Assembly: GCA_964017235.1 (NCBI GenBank)
Contig: OZ024928.1
Coordinates: forward strand, 83,633,566-83,697,565
Direction: 5' to 3'
Source: Sabellastarte sp. h YS-2021
Lineage: Eukaryota; Annelida; Polychaeta; Sabellida; Sabellidae
DNA length: 64,000 nt
Part shown: positions 12,206 through 23,396 of the stretch, in pieces
Layout of the letters: every line of letters begins with the position of its first letter
Position numbering within the stretch: position 1 is the first letter of the stretch
Made by a program: the position numbers and the translations under genes
Notes under the pieces: model-generated
The model's input: only the letters and a program-made list of their open reading frames with translations
Told to the model about the DNA's origin: nothing
Databases searched by the model: none

Positions 12206-12530
12206 GCAGCAATCTTAGAAACAAGATGGTGAACGCAAATTTTTTTTTTTTCAAAAGTTGTCCCCCTTCACCCTGAAACAAACACAGAAAACCTGAAGAT
12301 GATATCTTGAACCATTTTGCTATAATGAGGAAAATTAGAAACTGAAGGAAAAAGTAAAACAAGCAATCAGTGACCAATGTATCTGTCACATCTCTTGAGT
12401 TGGCATGACCTTGATAAAATATGTCTCACAAGCAAATTGTTCTCAGGGATGGAGCATGCATAAGCCTTCAGGTTTTAAAAACCCCTAATATTTCTAGAGA
12501 CAAACAGCTGTAAGATAAACAATGGCAAAG
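12206..12530. other. Nothing recognised
   Basis: AT-rich sequence between two repeat blocks. A short open frame on the minus strand has poly-Phe and poly-Lys runs from homopolymers and is not credible as a gene. Confidence 0.5.
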
Positions 12531-13770
12531 TTAAATGTGCAATAGAGGTCACAAAGTAACATTACACATATACACTCCCCAACCAATGTCCCCAGCAAGT
12601 ATCATCTGCCTACACCTTATGATTTCTGAGATATAGCCTGGATAAGATTTTAAAGGTCAAAGTAGGGCAAGGTCGTATCAAGGTCACAGCATGACAATGC
12701 ACACCTACATCCCCTAACCAATGTTCCTTCCAATTGGCTACTTCTTAGTTCTTACACTATATGGTTTCCTAGATATAACCCGGACAAAATCTTAAAAAGT
12801 CAGGGTCAATACAGCAAGGTAAAAGGTCAAATCAAGGTCACACCAAGATATTGCACACCTACACCCTCCACCAAACATCCATATTAAGAATCCATTTCCT
12901 ACACTGTATTACTACTGCAAGGTCACATCAAGGTCACACCATGACATTGCACACCTACAACCCCTAACCAATGTCCATACCAAGTATCAACTTCCTACAT
13001 CTTACAGTTTTCCAAGATTTATAGAATTTATAGGTCAAGGTTACTATGGCAAAGTCAATGGTCAAATCAAGGTCACCCCATGACATTGCACACTTACAAC
13101 CCCCTAACTCATGTTCCTACCAAGTATCAACTTCCTACATCTTACAATTTCTGAGATATAGCCCAGACAAGATTTTAGCACTCAGGAAGGTCAAAAGTCA
13201 ATCAGCAAGGTCAAAGGTTAAATCAAGGCTATGCCATAATGTTGCACACCTACAACCCCCAAGTAATGACCCTCTCAAGTATCAACTTCCTACATCTTGT
13301 GGTTTCTGCGATATATCATGGACAAGATTTTTATAGGTGAAGGTCACTACAGCAAGGTAAAAAGTCAAATCAAAGTCATACCATGACCTTGCAAACCTAC
13401 AACCACTGTCCCTACCAAGTAGTACCAAGTATCAACTTCCAACACCTTAGGTTTCCGAGATATTGCCCGGACAAAATTTTAAAAGTCAAGGTAACTACAG
13501 CAAGGTCAAATCAAGGTCACACCATGATGTTGTACTGTTGTACACCTATACCCCCAGTCAATACTAAGTATGAACTTCCTACACCTTATGGATGCCAAGA
13601 CACAGGCCAGACAAGATTTTAAAGTTTACGGTCACTATAGCAAGGTCAAAGGTCACTGAAGGTCACAGTATGATGTTGCACACCTACACCCCCAACCAAT
13701 GTACTTACCAACTATAAACCTTCTATAGCTTACAGTATAAACCTTCAGATAAAGCATTTGTAAAACAAAT
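12531..13770 (+). repeat. 142-bp tandem repeat array without element ends
   Basis: About eight diverged units of the repeat found in the elements at 2776 and 14028, with TATCAACTTCCTACA, GAGATATAGCCC and AAGGTCA-rich segments. No terminal hairpin is seen on either side, so this is either a decayed element or its detached core. Confidence 0.85.
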
Positions 13771-14027
13771 TTAATCCACTGTCCAGTGTGTAAAACACTA
13801 ATGACGCACAAGCAAAACATACAGACTAGAGAAGCTATGATCATGCTGTGACTTGTCTATTTCTGCAATAACCTGACATACTTTTACAGCCTACTTGTTG
13901 AAAAGGCAGAAACAGGGGGATAAACTTATGCATACAAGTAACTGAAGATGGTGGGATGTAGTTTTTCTGTTTATTGGGTTACATGTACACCCACAGAATT
14001 ATACCCAGTGTTACATCAGAATGTAAA
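13771..14027. other. Nothing recognised
   Basis: Spacer between two 142-bp-repeat blocks; no repeat or gene signature seen. Confidence 0.5.
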
Positions 14028-15052
14028 AATAGCATCAGAGATGCCCTTACCCCACAGCCTAGGGAAATATTTTCAACACCATGAGATATAGAAGTACTGT
14101 ACCAGTACAAAGTTCAGGATACTTCCAGAGCACTGTCAGCTATATAAAGGTCCAAACAATGTTTAAATGGAGAAAATAATGTTTAAAAGAAAGATAATGC
14201 ATGTAAAGATGAAGTATTAAAACAAGATAATTCAATAACAAGATGACAGCATTAATCAGTAAACTAAACATTACAACACTCTTTATCTACATCTGCATGG
14301 CCGAATTATGGTTTAGATGTTTTGAATATTACCATTCATACAGAAGTGATAATACATTTAATGAATGCTTATGTGTGGTGTTGGAGCAAAATCTGTGGCT
14401 CACTTGATGAAATTCCATCACATCAAGGTCAGACCATGATGCTGCATGCCTACAGCCCCTAACCAATGTCTCTACCAAATATCAACTTCCTACACCTTAC
14501 AGTTTCCGAGATATACCCCGAACAAGATTTTATAGGTCAAGGTCACTACGGCAAGGTCAAATCAAGGTCAGACCATGATGTTGCACACCTACACCCCCTA
14601 ACCAATGTCCCTACCAAGTATCAACTTCCTACACCTTACGGTTTCCGAGATATAGCCCGGACAAGATTTTATAGGTCAAAGTCACTACGGCAAGGTCAAA
14701 GGTCAAATCAAGGTCAGACCATGACGTTGCACAACTACACCCCCTAACCAATGTCCCTACCAAGTATAAACTTCCTACACCTTACGGTTTCCGAGATATA
14801 GCCCGGACAAAATTTTCACACTTAAGGACACTACGGCAAGGTCAAAGGTCAAATCAAAGTCAGACCATAACGTTGCACACCTACACCCCCTAACCAATGT
14901 CCCTACCAAGTATCAACTTCCTACACCTTACGGTTTCTGAGATACAGCCCGGACAAACTTTTTCACGCCGCCCACCCACCCGCCCGCCCGCCCATCCAGA
15001 CACCATGGGTGAAAGCAATACCCCGACGGCCCTTACGGGCTCTGGGGTAAAA
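14028..15052 (+). mobile_element. Hairpin-ended non-autonomous element with 142-bp core repeats (copy 2)
   Basis: The left end AGCATCAGAGATGCCC then TTACCCCACAGCC matches copy 1 at 2776. A roughly 370-bp left flank follows, then about four very similar 142-bp units, then a CCCGCCC-rich stretch and a closing hairpin, ATACCCCGACGGCCC facing GGGCTCTGGGGTA. Units here are more alike than in the array at 12531, so amplification is more recent. The units carry DR1-type AGGTCAAAGGTCA. Confidence 0.75.
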
Positions 15053-16320
15053 ATCATTGCATTGGTAATTTGAATGAAATGTCTTTTTTTTATGTCCTGT
15101 AGCTTTCATACATGCACAAATTACCACTCTTTAAATAAATTTCACATTGAAAACTTATTTGTAAGAATGTTTCAGCAAACAGACATTTTAACAAGAAAAT
15201 CCCACAGATCAATATACATACTAAATTGTTATAATATTACTAAGGTTGCAATGGCTGCACCATCTTAACACATGAGGCTAGTTCTGAACTCGCAGTCCTA
15301 TCAAGTGCGCGGACTTGAAACTATGCATGGTGCTGAAACAGCCACAACAATAATATTTATAAAACTTTCACGACAAATATTTCTATTTGATCATCAGGTT
15401 ATATATTTGATATATTCATCAGGTCACAGATTTCCATGGTAGTTTCTTAACAATATTTTCTGCTTAAACATCAAATACTAGGTTGACTACACAGCTCATG
15501 AATATTTATATATGTGTAGGGCATATCTGACAATTCTGTGGGATTTTTTAACAATATTTTACTTGAAAATAAAAAATGGGGGACTACTTATTAATATTCA
15601 TGAGGTCATGATATTCTGTGGGGTTTCCCAATTTAGACAAAAACTTAAAAACCACAATGCCGTGACAGGAGTCACTTCATTGACAATTTGGTTGAACAAT
15701 AAAAGAATTTAATATAATTAATGAAGTGACTGGAGTACGGTAAATCACCACACACGAGAAGAAATTCTACAGTACAGTAGCCTCATTTGCTGTATTCCAG
15801 TTAATTAACTAGAGTGCGGTTCAAGCTGGTATCCTAAAGTTCTGGAGTGAAGGAAATATGATGTCTCGATGGGGGTTTCTATATTTTAGAAATAGAATTT
15901 TAAGTCTAGCAATGTTTTACAAATAAAATATCGAATGCTAGTACTTGTACACATGCAGACTTAAGAATATATATGAGTACACGATGGATTTTCTAGCAAT
16001 ATTTTACAAACAGAAGTCTAGCAATATTTTATTCTTACCGCACCTACTGTTGAAGTTTTCCAGCAGTATTTTACAAATAGAATATCAAATGCTAGTACTT
16101 GCACACACAGACTTAAGGAAACATGAGGCCACAATGGGGTTCCTAGCCATATTTTACAAATAGAAGATCCAGCCTACCAGTCTTTTTTTCGTCTGCAGAC
16201 GTGATTAATATAATTAACCAATGAAAACAATTGTTACTGTTAAAGACCTGGAGTACGGCAATCCATACTGTAGCATATTTTCTTGGGAACGGTTTTACCG
16301 TACCGCAGCCGCGCCCTATA

Positions 16321-16554
16321 CTGCCTTGCTACCAATTATCACCGGGTACCAATTATCGCCAGACAAAATTCAAACAGACATAACTTGACCAAAAGTACAC
16401 CCCAAGTCAAGCAGATAAGGTAAAACTATTTCAACAGTGAACAGAACGGACACACAATGAAAAGCTTTCAAAATATGTGGCCGATACTAAAATATGAATG
16501 TTTTATTTTCTGGTGGCGATAATGGGTACCCGGTGATAATTGGTAGCACAGCAG
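16321..16554. mobile_element. MITE with TA target duplication (family M1, copy 1)
   Basis: 234 bp flanked by TA on both sides, with inverted termini starting CTGCCTTGCTACCAATTATC on the left and, on the opposite strand, CTGCTGTGCTACCAATTATC. The termini extend about 40 bp through the GGGTACC site. TA duplication and size fit a Tc1/mariner-type MITE (inference). Copies are at 17998-18231 (by duplication) and 29701-29936. Confidence 0.85.
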
Positions 16555-16589
16555 TAATTAAAGCTGTCAAAATAATTTAACGGTCTTAG

Positions 16590-16757
16590 AGGCAGCAGAG
16601 ATGGACAGGGTTAGCGAGGAGGTGAGATGGAAGAGATGGAGCTGGATAGGGCATGTCCTAAGGAAGGATCAGCTAGAGGATTGTGCTGTAGCCCTTGGAT
16701 GGACACCAGAAGGGAGAAGGAAAAGAGGCCGCCCAAAAACAACTTGGTGAAGAATTA
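16590..16757 (+). mobile_element. RTE-type LINE 3' tail, fragment 1
   Basis: Translation gives WSWIGHVLRKDQLEDCAVAL followed by GWTPEGRRKRGRPKTTW, the hallmark C-terminal segment of RTE-type LINE reverse transcriptases. It ends abruptly at the duplication junction. An in-frame stop right after PKTTW shows it is a relic. Confidence 0.8.
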
Positions 16758-17997
16758 CTTTTTTTTATGTCCTGTAGCTTTCATACATGCACAAATTACC
16801 ACTCTTTTAAATAAATTTCACATTGAAAACTTATTTGTAAGAATGTTTCAGCAAACAGACATTTTAACAAGAAAATCCCACAGATCAATATACATACTAA
16901 ATTGTTATAATATTACTAAGGTTGCAATGGCTGCACCATCTTAACACATGAGGCTAGTTCTGAACTCGCAGTCCTATCAAGTGCGCGGACTTGAAACTAT
17001 GCATGGTGCTGAAACAGCCACAACAATAATATTTATAAAACTTTCACGACAAATTTTTCTATTTGATCATCAGGTTATATATTTGATATATTCATCAGGT
17101 CACAGATTTCCATGGTAGTTTCTTAACAATATTTTCTGCTTAAACATCAAATACTAGGTTGACTACACAGCTCATGAATATTTATACATGTGTAGGGCAT
17201 ATCTGACAATTCTGTGGGATTTTTTAACAATGTTTTACTTGAAAATAAAAAATGGGGGACTACTTATTAATATTCATGAGGTCATGATATTCTGTGGGGT
17301 TTCCCAATTTAGACAAAAACTTAAAAACCACAATGCCGTGACAGGAGTCACTTCATTGACAATTTGGTTGAACAATAAAAGAATTTAATATAATTAATGA
17401 AGTGACTGGAGTACGGTAAATCACCACACACGAGAAGAAATTCTACAGTACAGTAGCCTCATTTGCTGTATTCCAGTTAATTAACTAGAGTGCGGTTCAA
17501 GCTGGTATCCTAAAGTTCTGGAGTGAAGGAAATATGATGTCTCGATGGGGGTTTCTATATTTTAGAAATAGAATTTTAAGTCTAGCAATGTTTTACAAAT
17601 AAAATATCGAATGCTAGTACTTGTACACATGCAGACTTAAGAATATATATGAGTACACGATGGATTTTCTAGCAATATTTTACAAACAGAAGTCTAGCAA
17701 TATTTTATTCTTACCGCACCTACTGTTGAAGTTTTCCAGCAGTATTTTACAAATAGAATATCAAATGCTAGTACTTGCACACACAGACTTAAGGAAACAT
17801 GAGGCCACAATGGGGTTCCTAGCCATATTTTACAAATAGAAGATCCAGCCTACCAGTCTTTTTTTTCATCTGCAGACGTGATTAATATAATTAACCAATG
17901 AAAACAATTGTTACTGTTAAAGACCTGGAGTACGGCAATCCATACTGTAGCATATTTTCTTGGGAACGGTTTTACCGTACCGCAGCCGCGCCCTATA

Positions 17998-18231
17998 CTG
18001 CCTTGCTACCAATTATCACCGGGTACCAATTATCGCCAGACAAAATTCAAACAGACATAACTTGACCAAAAGTACACCCCAAGTCAAGCAGATAAGGTAA
18101 AACTATTTCAACAGTGAACAGAACGGACACACAATGAAAAGCTTTCAAAATATGTGGCCGATACTAAAATATGAATGTTTTATTTTCTGGTGGCGATAAT
18201 GGGTACCCGGTGATAATTGGTAGCACAGCAG
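17998..18231. mobile_element. MITE family M1, copy 2
   Basis: Copy carried along by the tandem duplication; same TA flanks and termini as 16321-16554. Confidence 0.85.
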
Positions 18232-18300
18232 TAATTAAAGCTGTCAAAATAATTTAACGGTCTTAGAGGCAGCAGAGATGGACAGGGTTAGCAAGGAGGT

Positions 18301-18314
18301 GAGATGGAAGAGAT
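18301..18314 (+). repeat. Target-site duplication, left copy
   Basis: GAGATGGAAGAGAT, repeated without change at 22860-22873 just after the poly(A) tail. The uninterrupted site in duplication unit 1 (GAGATGGAAGAGATGGAGC, from 16624) shows the pre-insertion state. Confidence 0.93.
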
Positions 18315-18315
18315 T

Positions 18316-18465
18316 GTGCAGAGAAGAAATATGTTTTCACCAACTCTCACAGCTGCCTACAAATCTCCTGGTAACAGAGCCTTCTTGTCAGGGGATAAAC
18401 TTGTGCTGAATGGTAAGACAAAAGTTGTGTTTCTTTGTAACAATATAAATACTTTACCTTTGTAG
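18316..18465 (+). pseudogene. LINE ORF1 C-terminal remnant
   Basis: The frame running into the TAG at 18463-18465 reads AYKSPGNRAFLSGDKLVLNG, resembling the end of L1-superfamily ORF1 RNA-binding proteins (typical pattern ARxxGKRAFFRGDKLxxDG). The element starts inside this frame, so ORF1 is truncated at its 5' end. The assignment rests on a short stretch. Confidence 0.6.
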
Positions 18466-18909
18466 CAGTAATTCATTGATCCCAAAATTTCTTTTTACTG
18501 TTTTGTAAAGTACACCAAGTATCCCTTTTTAATGGGCTTTAATTAGCTAAATATACAATTAATAGGCTCGTAAATGAAATAAGGTTTATTTTACTTGTGG
18601 AGTTGCTTGAAATAATTTCTTTGCATATTCTCACTTTTGATTTTTTACTTATATATATCTTTAGTAATCACTATATGGCACCATGTTCTGTTAGTATGTT
18701 TTTACTTGCATATTATTACAATGTTAACATAATTTGTTTTAATAACTGTGTGATCTTAACACTAGGACTAGCTGATACCCATATTAAACAGACCCTAACA
18801 TATGAACAACTTTCTTGCTCTTGCAATCAAAGTAAAAATTTTGGCATATTCAGGATTCGAACCATTTTAATCATGCTGCTGTCCTTAAGAGAGTCCATCC
18901 AAAACCTAT

Positions 18910-21900
18910 ATGTCACAAGGTGAAGAACTGTTGGTATTGTCAGCAAACTGTCAAGGGCTTCAGAATAAGCAGAAACGAATGGACGTCTTAGATTATCTGG
19001 GAAAAACCAATGCTAGCATTATCTGTCTACAAGATACCCACTGGACTTCTAATGACGAATCAATTGTAAGGTCAATGTGGAAAGGAGATGTAATTTTAAA
19101 TGGTGAATCCTCAAACTCTAGAGGTGTAGCCATATTGTTAAATACAAATTTTGAATATTCAATTATTTCCCTTTACAAAGACAAAGAAGGGAATATGATC
19201 TCTCTTGATTTGAACTTTGGAGATACATCCATCAAATTACTTAATATGTATGCACCTAATAAAGATAGTCCTGAATTCTTTGAGAAAGTAAAAGATATTT
19301 TGCACTCTAATAAGCAAACATTTATAATGATTGTTGGTGATTTTAATTTGATATTGGACCCTCTGCTTGACTGTGATCAATATAAGCATCTTAATAACCC
19401 ACGATCTAGAAAAGTTGTTTTTGATATTATGAATATTTTTAATCTTATTGACATTTTTCGCTTTCAACATCCTGCCTTGAAACGATTTACGTGGAGACGA
19501 AAGAATCCATTTCGTCAGGCAAGATTAGATTACTTTCTAGTATCACATGCAATGCAAGATGTTATAACGGGCAGTTCTATTAACCCAGGATATAAAAGTG
19601 ATCATTCTAATATTAGACTTAAAATACTAATAAACAAATTTGTAAGAGGCAGGGGACTCTGGAAACTCAATTGCAGTCTTTTGAAAGAACAGTCATATCT
19701 AGATCTGGTAAATTCTATAATCGATGAAGAAAAACAGAAGTATTCTGTTCCAGTGTATAATTTAGATCACATTGGAAAAATTCCAGATAGTTTAGTCACT
19801 TTTACTATATCTGATGATCAGTTCATAGAGATGGTTTTACTTCGAATACGGGGTGAGACAATAAAATTTGCTTCATTTCAGAAAAGAAAAAAAGCTGAAC
19901 AAGAAAACAAATTAGTTAAGGAAATAGCTGATTTAGAATCCAAACTAGGTCATGACAACTTGGTTATTATGGAGGAGAAAAAGGTTGAGCTAGAAAAGCT
20001 TAGAGAAAGGTCCATCCAAGGAAATATTATAAGATCAAGGGCCCAATGGTTAAATGAAGGGGAGAAACCTTCTAAATATTTTTGTTCTCTGGAAAAATAC
20101 AATTATGTGGAAAAAACAATAAAACATATCCAAATCGACAGTGGCAAAAAAATATCTGACCAAAAAGAAATTTTGAAAGAAATACAACATTTTTACGCTA
20201 AGCTTTTTTCTACCCAAAATACTGAAGCTAAAGGCATTGATTTGGAAAGTATTTTGAAGAGCTCTCAGTTTAGGTGGCTGACCGACTTAGAATCAGCTAA
20301 ACTAGAAGGGGAACTTAAACTTGACGAACTTAGTAAAGCTTTGTATAAAATGAAAAATAATAAATCGCCTGGGGTAGATGGTTTCCCTGCTGAATTTTTT
20401 AAAGTATTTTGGAAAAAATTAAAATTTTTTGTTTTGAGAGCTTTGAATACGGCATTTACAACTGGCAGAATGTCTGTCACAATGAGAACCTCCATAATAA
20501 ATTGTTTACCGAAAGGTAACAAACCAAGAGAATTCCTGAACAACTGGCGTCCTATCTCACTTTTGTCAGTGTTGTATAAATTGGCCTCTGCTGCAATAGC
20601 AGAAAGACTAAAATCAGTTTTGCCTGATCTCATTTCAAAAACACAAAATGGGTTCCTAAAAGGGCGTTTTATTGGAGATTGTACCCGCCTTGTCTATGAC
20701 ATTATGGAATATCTTGAACACAACAATTTAACTGGGCAGCTAATGCTGGTGGATTTTCAGAAAGCTTTTGACTCAGTTTCTTGGTCTTTCCTAAAAAGAG
20801 TACTTAAAATGTACAATTTTGGCGATGAATTTTGTAAATGGATTAATATTTTCAACACCGACATTGAGGCGTTTATACTTCAGTCTGGTTTTTTGTCAAA
20901 ACCTATTAATATTGAAAGAGGTTGTAGGCAAGGCGATCCAATAGCAGCTTATTTGTTTCTTATCTGTGCAGAAGTCTTGTACCTATTTTTTCAAGATAAT
21001 CCCGATATTAAAGGGATATCTATAAATAATAATAATTATAAAATGACTCAGTTTGCTGACGATACTACTGTATTTCTTGATGGAACCAAGGACTCTCTGG
21101 TAGCAGCATTAAATACCCTAGAAATATTTGGTTCTTTGTCTGGGCTAAAAATCAATATGGATAAAACAAAAATTGTTTGGTTAGGGAAAAAAAAGCACTC
21201 AATGGATAAATTTGAAATCGGCTACAAACTGGACTGGGGCACAGAATTCAAGTTACTTGGAATTAACTTTTCTGTGGACTTGAGGGATATTCCAGGAATT
21301 AATTACACACCAGTTTTAAAAACTATAACCAAAACTTTAAGCAATTGGCAAAGAAGAAATCTGACTCCAATTGGTAAAATAGCTGTCATCAAAACTTTTG
21401 TTATCAGTGCTTTAACTCATATGTTTTCGGCAATCCCATCACCTTCTAGTGACGTTATTATGCATTTGAATCAGATATTCTATTCATTTATCTGGAATAA
21501 TAAACCACATAAAATCAGTAAAAAGCAGATTACAAATACCTATATTAAAGGGGGTCTCCAAATGGTGAACTTAGATAATTTTATAATGTCCCAGAAACTG
21601 GTCTGGATAAAACGACTATACACCACTGAAACTCCCTGGGCAAAGCTTTTGTCATCTTCAATGTCTGTTAAAAGACTTTACTACATGGGACCTTCGTGGT
21701 CAAAATTTCAATCAGAAAAAACATCCAACCTGTTCTGGAAAGATGTGTTCAAAGCTTGGTACTATTATTTAAACGAAGTAACCTTCAAGGCCACCGAATT
21801 ATTAACTGTCCCTCTGTGGTACAATTCTCTGCTTTCTACACAGAAGATTTTCTTTCCTCATTGGTATCAAGCTGGAATAAGCATGCCTTTAGACATCGTT

Positions 21901-22695
21901 AAATCAGATGGTAGAATTTTAAGTATAATCGAATTAAGACAGACTTTTGGTTTAAGAACCAACTTTCTTGAATACCATTCAATTGAAAGAGTTCTTAAAA
22001 GGGTACTGAAACAAACAAACCCTGATACTTACACTAGACCTGTTTTTTCCCCATACTTAAAAATGTTAACTAGTCATAGAAAAGGCTCCAAATTTTTCTA
22101 CGAAATTCTGAATTCCCAATTTAAAAATGAAAAACTAAGAGATAAGTGGAACAATATTCTAGACACAACTATAAATGACAGTGACTGGGACAAAATTTAT
22201 AAGATATGCTTTAAAACTATAGGAAGGAATGACCTCATTTTGCTTCAGTTTAGAATTATTCAAAGAATACTGGGAACCAGAGCATACTTGTACAAAATCA
22301 ACATAGGTAACAGTGACTCTTGTCGATTTTGTCAAACTGCAGTGGAAACAATACATCATATGTTTGTAAGTTGTCCCATAGTTTCTGACTTCTGGAAAAC
22401 AATACAACATTGGCTCCAACATCTTGGGCTATATCTTAACATACAACCAATAACAATTTTGTTTGGAAACTTAGAAAACGAGCTTGACCTATTTTCTAAG
22501 AATCTCATACTCTTAGTAGTAAAAAAGTTTATTTGGACCCAGTTACAGAAATCGAAATCTTTGAATCTGCTTGATTTCAAGTACTGTATGAAGAATATTT
22601 ATGAGGAGCAAGAATATATAGCAAAATTAAATGATAGTCTTGAAAGGTTCAATGTGTCATGGTCGATTTGTAAAGATTTAACAATGTTAGTGTAA
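18910..22695 (+). CDS. LINE ORF2: endonuclease and reverse transcriptase
   Basis: An uninterrupted 1261-residue ORF2. Residues 1-235 are an apurinic-like endonuclease that nicks target DNA: SANCQG near 11, LQDTHW near 40 (Asp where many relatives have Glu), GDFN near 143, SDH near 230. Residues about 460-790 are the reverse transcriptase with KSPGVDGFPAEF, RPISLLSV, LVDFQKAFDSV, GCRQGDPIAAYLF and the catalytic FADD at 715-718. A C-terminal CCHC knuckle (CxxC, H, C from 1138) is typical of the L1/Tx1 group. The start ATG gives the whole endonuclease domain. All catalytic motifs are present, so the protein could be functional, although the copy lacks most of ORF1. Confidence 0.95.
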   Translation: MSQGEELLVLSANCQGLQNKQKRMDVLDYLGKTNASIICLQDTHWTSNDESIVRSMWKGDVILNGESSNSRGVAILLNTNFEYSIISLYKDKEGNMISLDLNFGDTSIKLLNMYAPNKDSPEFFEKVKDILHSNKQTFIMIVGDFNLILDPLLDCDQYKHLNNPRSRKVVFDIMNIFNLIDIFRFQHPALKRFTWRRKNPFRQARLDYFLVSHAMQDVITGSSINPGYKSDHSNIRLKILINKFVRGRGLWKLNCSLLKEQSYLDLVNSIIDEEKQKYSVPVYNLDHIGKIPDSLVTFTISDDQFIEMVLLRIRGETIKFASFQKRKKAEQENKLVKEIADLESKLGHDNLVIMEEKKVELEKLRERSIQGNIIRSRAQWLNEGEKPSKYFCSLEKYNYVEKTIKHIQIDSGKKISDQKEILKEIQHFYAKLFSTQNTEAKGIDLESILKSSQFRWLTDLESAKLEGELKLDELSKALYKMKNNKSPGVDGFPAEFFKVFWKKLKFFVLRALNTAFTTGRMSVTMRTSIINCLPKGNKPREFLNNWRPISLLSVLYKLASAAIAERLKSVLPDLISKTQNGFLKGRFIGDCTRLVYDIMEYLEHNNLTGQLMLVDFQKAFDSVSWSFLKRVLKMYNFGDEFCKWINIFNTDIEAFILQSGFLSKPINIERGCRQGDPIAAYLFLICAEVLYLFFQDNPDIKGISINNNNYKMTQFADDTTVFLDGTKDSLVAALNTLEIFGSLSGLKINMDKTKIVWLGKKKHSMDKFEIGYKLDWGTEFKLLGINFSVDLRDIPGINYTPVLKTITKTLSNWQRRNLTPIGKIAVIKTFVISALTHMFSAIPSPSSDVIMHLNQIFYSFIWNNKPHKISKKQITNTYIKGGLQMVNLDNFIMSQKLVWIKRLYTTETPWAKLLSSSMSVKRLYYMGPSWSKFQSEKTSNLFWKDVFKAWYYYLNEVTFKATELLTVPLWYNSLLSTQKIFFPHWYQAGISMPLDIVKSDGRILSIIELRQTFGLRTNFLEYHSIERVLKRVLKQTNPDTYTRPVFSPYLKMLTSHRKGSKFFYEILNSQFKNEKLRDKWNNILDTTINDSDWDKIYKICFKTIGRNDLILLQFRIIQRILGTRAYLYKINIGNSDSCRFCQTAVETIHHMFVSCPIVSDFWKTIQHWLQHLGLYLNIQPITILFGNLENELDLFSKNLILLVVKKFIWTQLQKSKSLNLLDFKYCMKNIYEEQEYIAKLNDSLERFNVSWSICKDLTMLV

Positions 22696-22873
22696 AGTTA
22701 ATAAAGTTAATTTTGCCAAAAAGTATCTAGCTAGTTGTAGTATTACACATTACTATGCTATTGTTTTTGTTAATTTCACAAAACTATTATTTTTGTACTA
22801 GTATGCAAGTTTTGTATATATATTTTTAAAAAAAAATAAAAAAAAAAAAAAAAAAAAAAGAGATGGAAGAGAT

Positions 22874-23125
22874 GGAGCTGGATAGGGCATGTCCTAAGGA
22901 AGGATCAGCTAGAGGATTGTGCTGTAGCCCTTGGATGGACACCAGAAGGGAGAAGGAAAAGAGGCCGCCCAAAAACAACTTGGTGAAGAATGGTGGAGGT
23001 GGAGAGAAACAGCTAGTGCTGGCTGGGGCACATGGAACCTGGCACGCCGTGCAGCCGCAGATCAGCAACAATGAAAGAAGGATGTTCCGAGCCTTGTGTG
23101 CCTCCTGTCACAGAGAGAATTAAGT
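22874..23125 (+). mobile_element. RTE-type LINE 3' tail, fragment 2 (interrupted by the LINE)
   Basis: Continuation of the RTE tail begun at about 18260. It again encodes GHVLRKDQLEDCAVAL and GRRKRGRPKTTW, then decays with stops and a frame change (ARRAAADQQQ and a final LCxxCHRE-like end are in different frames). Together with 16590-16757 it shows that the tail existed before both the duplication and the LINE insertion. Confidence 0.8.
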
Positions 23126-23151
23126 TAAAATAATTTAACTTCAAAATATTA

Positions 23152-23350
23152 GTAGTGGTGGACCAATTCACACCCACCCCTAAATTTATCCAAAACAATC
23201 ACAGTTAAACAACAAATTACAAATGTAAATGATCCATTTAATGATTATCTATGATGTGGTAAACATCTTCTCAATGAGAAATAATAGATCTTCAAGAAAA
23301 TTGAGGGTGGGCCTGAATTGGTACCCGGGCGTGAATTGGTCCACCACCAC
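23152..23350. mobile_element. MITE with TA target duplication (family M2)
   Basis: 199 bp flanked by TA. Left end GTAGTGGTGGACCAATTCAC, right end on the opposite strand GTGGTGGTGGACCAATTCAC. The interior has no coding capacity. Both M1 and M2 carry a GGGTACC near the inner end of a terminus, hinting at relatedness. Confidence 0.85.
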
Positions 23351-23396
23351 TAACTTCTGCATGGGCATTTACTGTTATAAAGCCAGTAACCAACCA

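Larger units (their letters stand above)
15083..16757 (+). repeat. Tandem duplication, unit 1 (about 1.68 kb)
   Basis: Nearly identical, at an offset of 1675-1677 bp, to the sequence starting at 16758. Over 1.5 kb I counted only about ten differences, so the duplication is recent. The unit holds 120-130 bp degenerate repeats built around CAATATTTTA and ATATTCATGA, a MITE (16321-16554), and a piece of RTE-type LINE tail (16590-16757). The junction at about 16757 cuts inside that LINE tail. Several short open frames are duplicated with it and look non-genic. Confidence 0.93.
16758..18314 (+). repeat. Tandem duplication, unit 2
   Basis: Second copy of the 15083-16757 unit, including its 120-bp repeats and the M1 MITE. 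It continues into the same RTE-type LINE tail, which is split by the LINE inserted at 18315 and resumes at 22874. Confidence 0.93.
18315..22859 (+). mobile_element. L1/Tx1-type LINE, 5'-truncated, recent insertion
   Basis: A 4.5-kb non-LTR retrotransposon bounded by a perfect 14-bp target-site duplication and ending in a poly(A) tail (about 22829-22859). It retains the last 49 codons of ORF1, an intergenic stretch of 444 bp and a complete ORF2. Truncation falls inside ORF1, the usual result of incomplete target-primed reverse transcription. Intact ORF2 and unmutated target duplication point to recent insertion into the second duplication unit, hence after the RTE tail had already decayed. Confidence 0.93.

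Noticed and set aside
22826-23071. Minus-strand frame across the LINE poly(A) tail
   Set aside because: Its start is a poly-Phe run made by the A-tract; it spans two unrelated elements.
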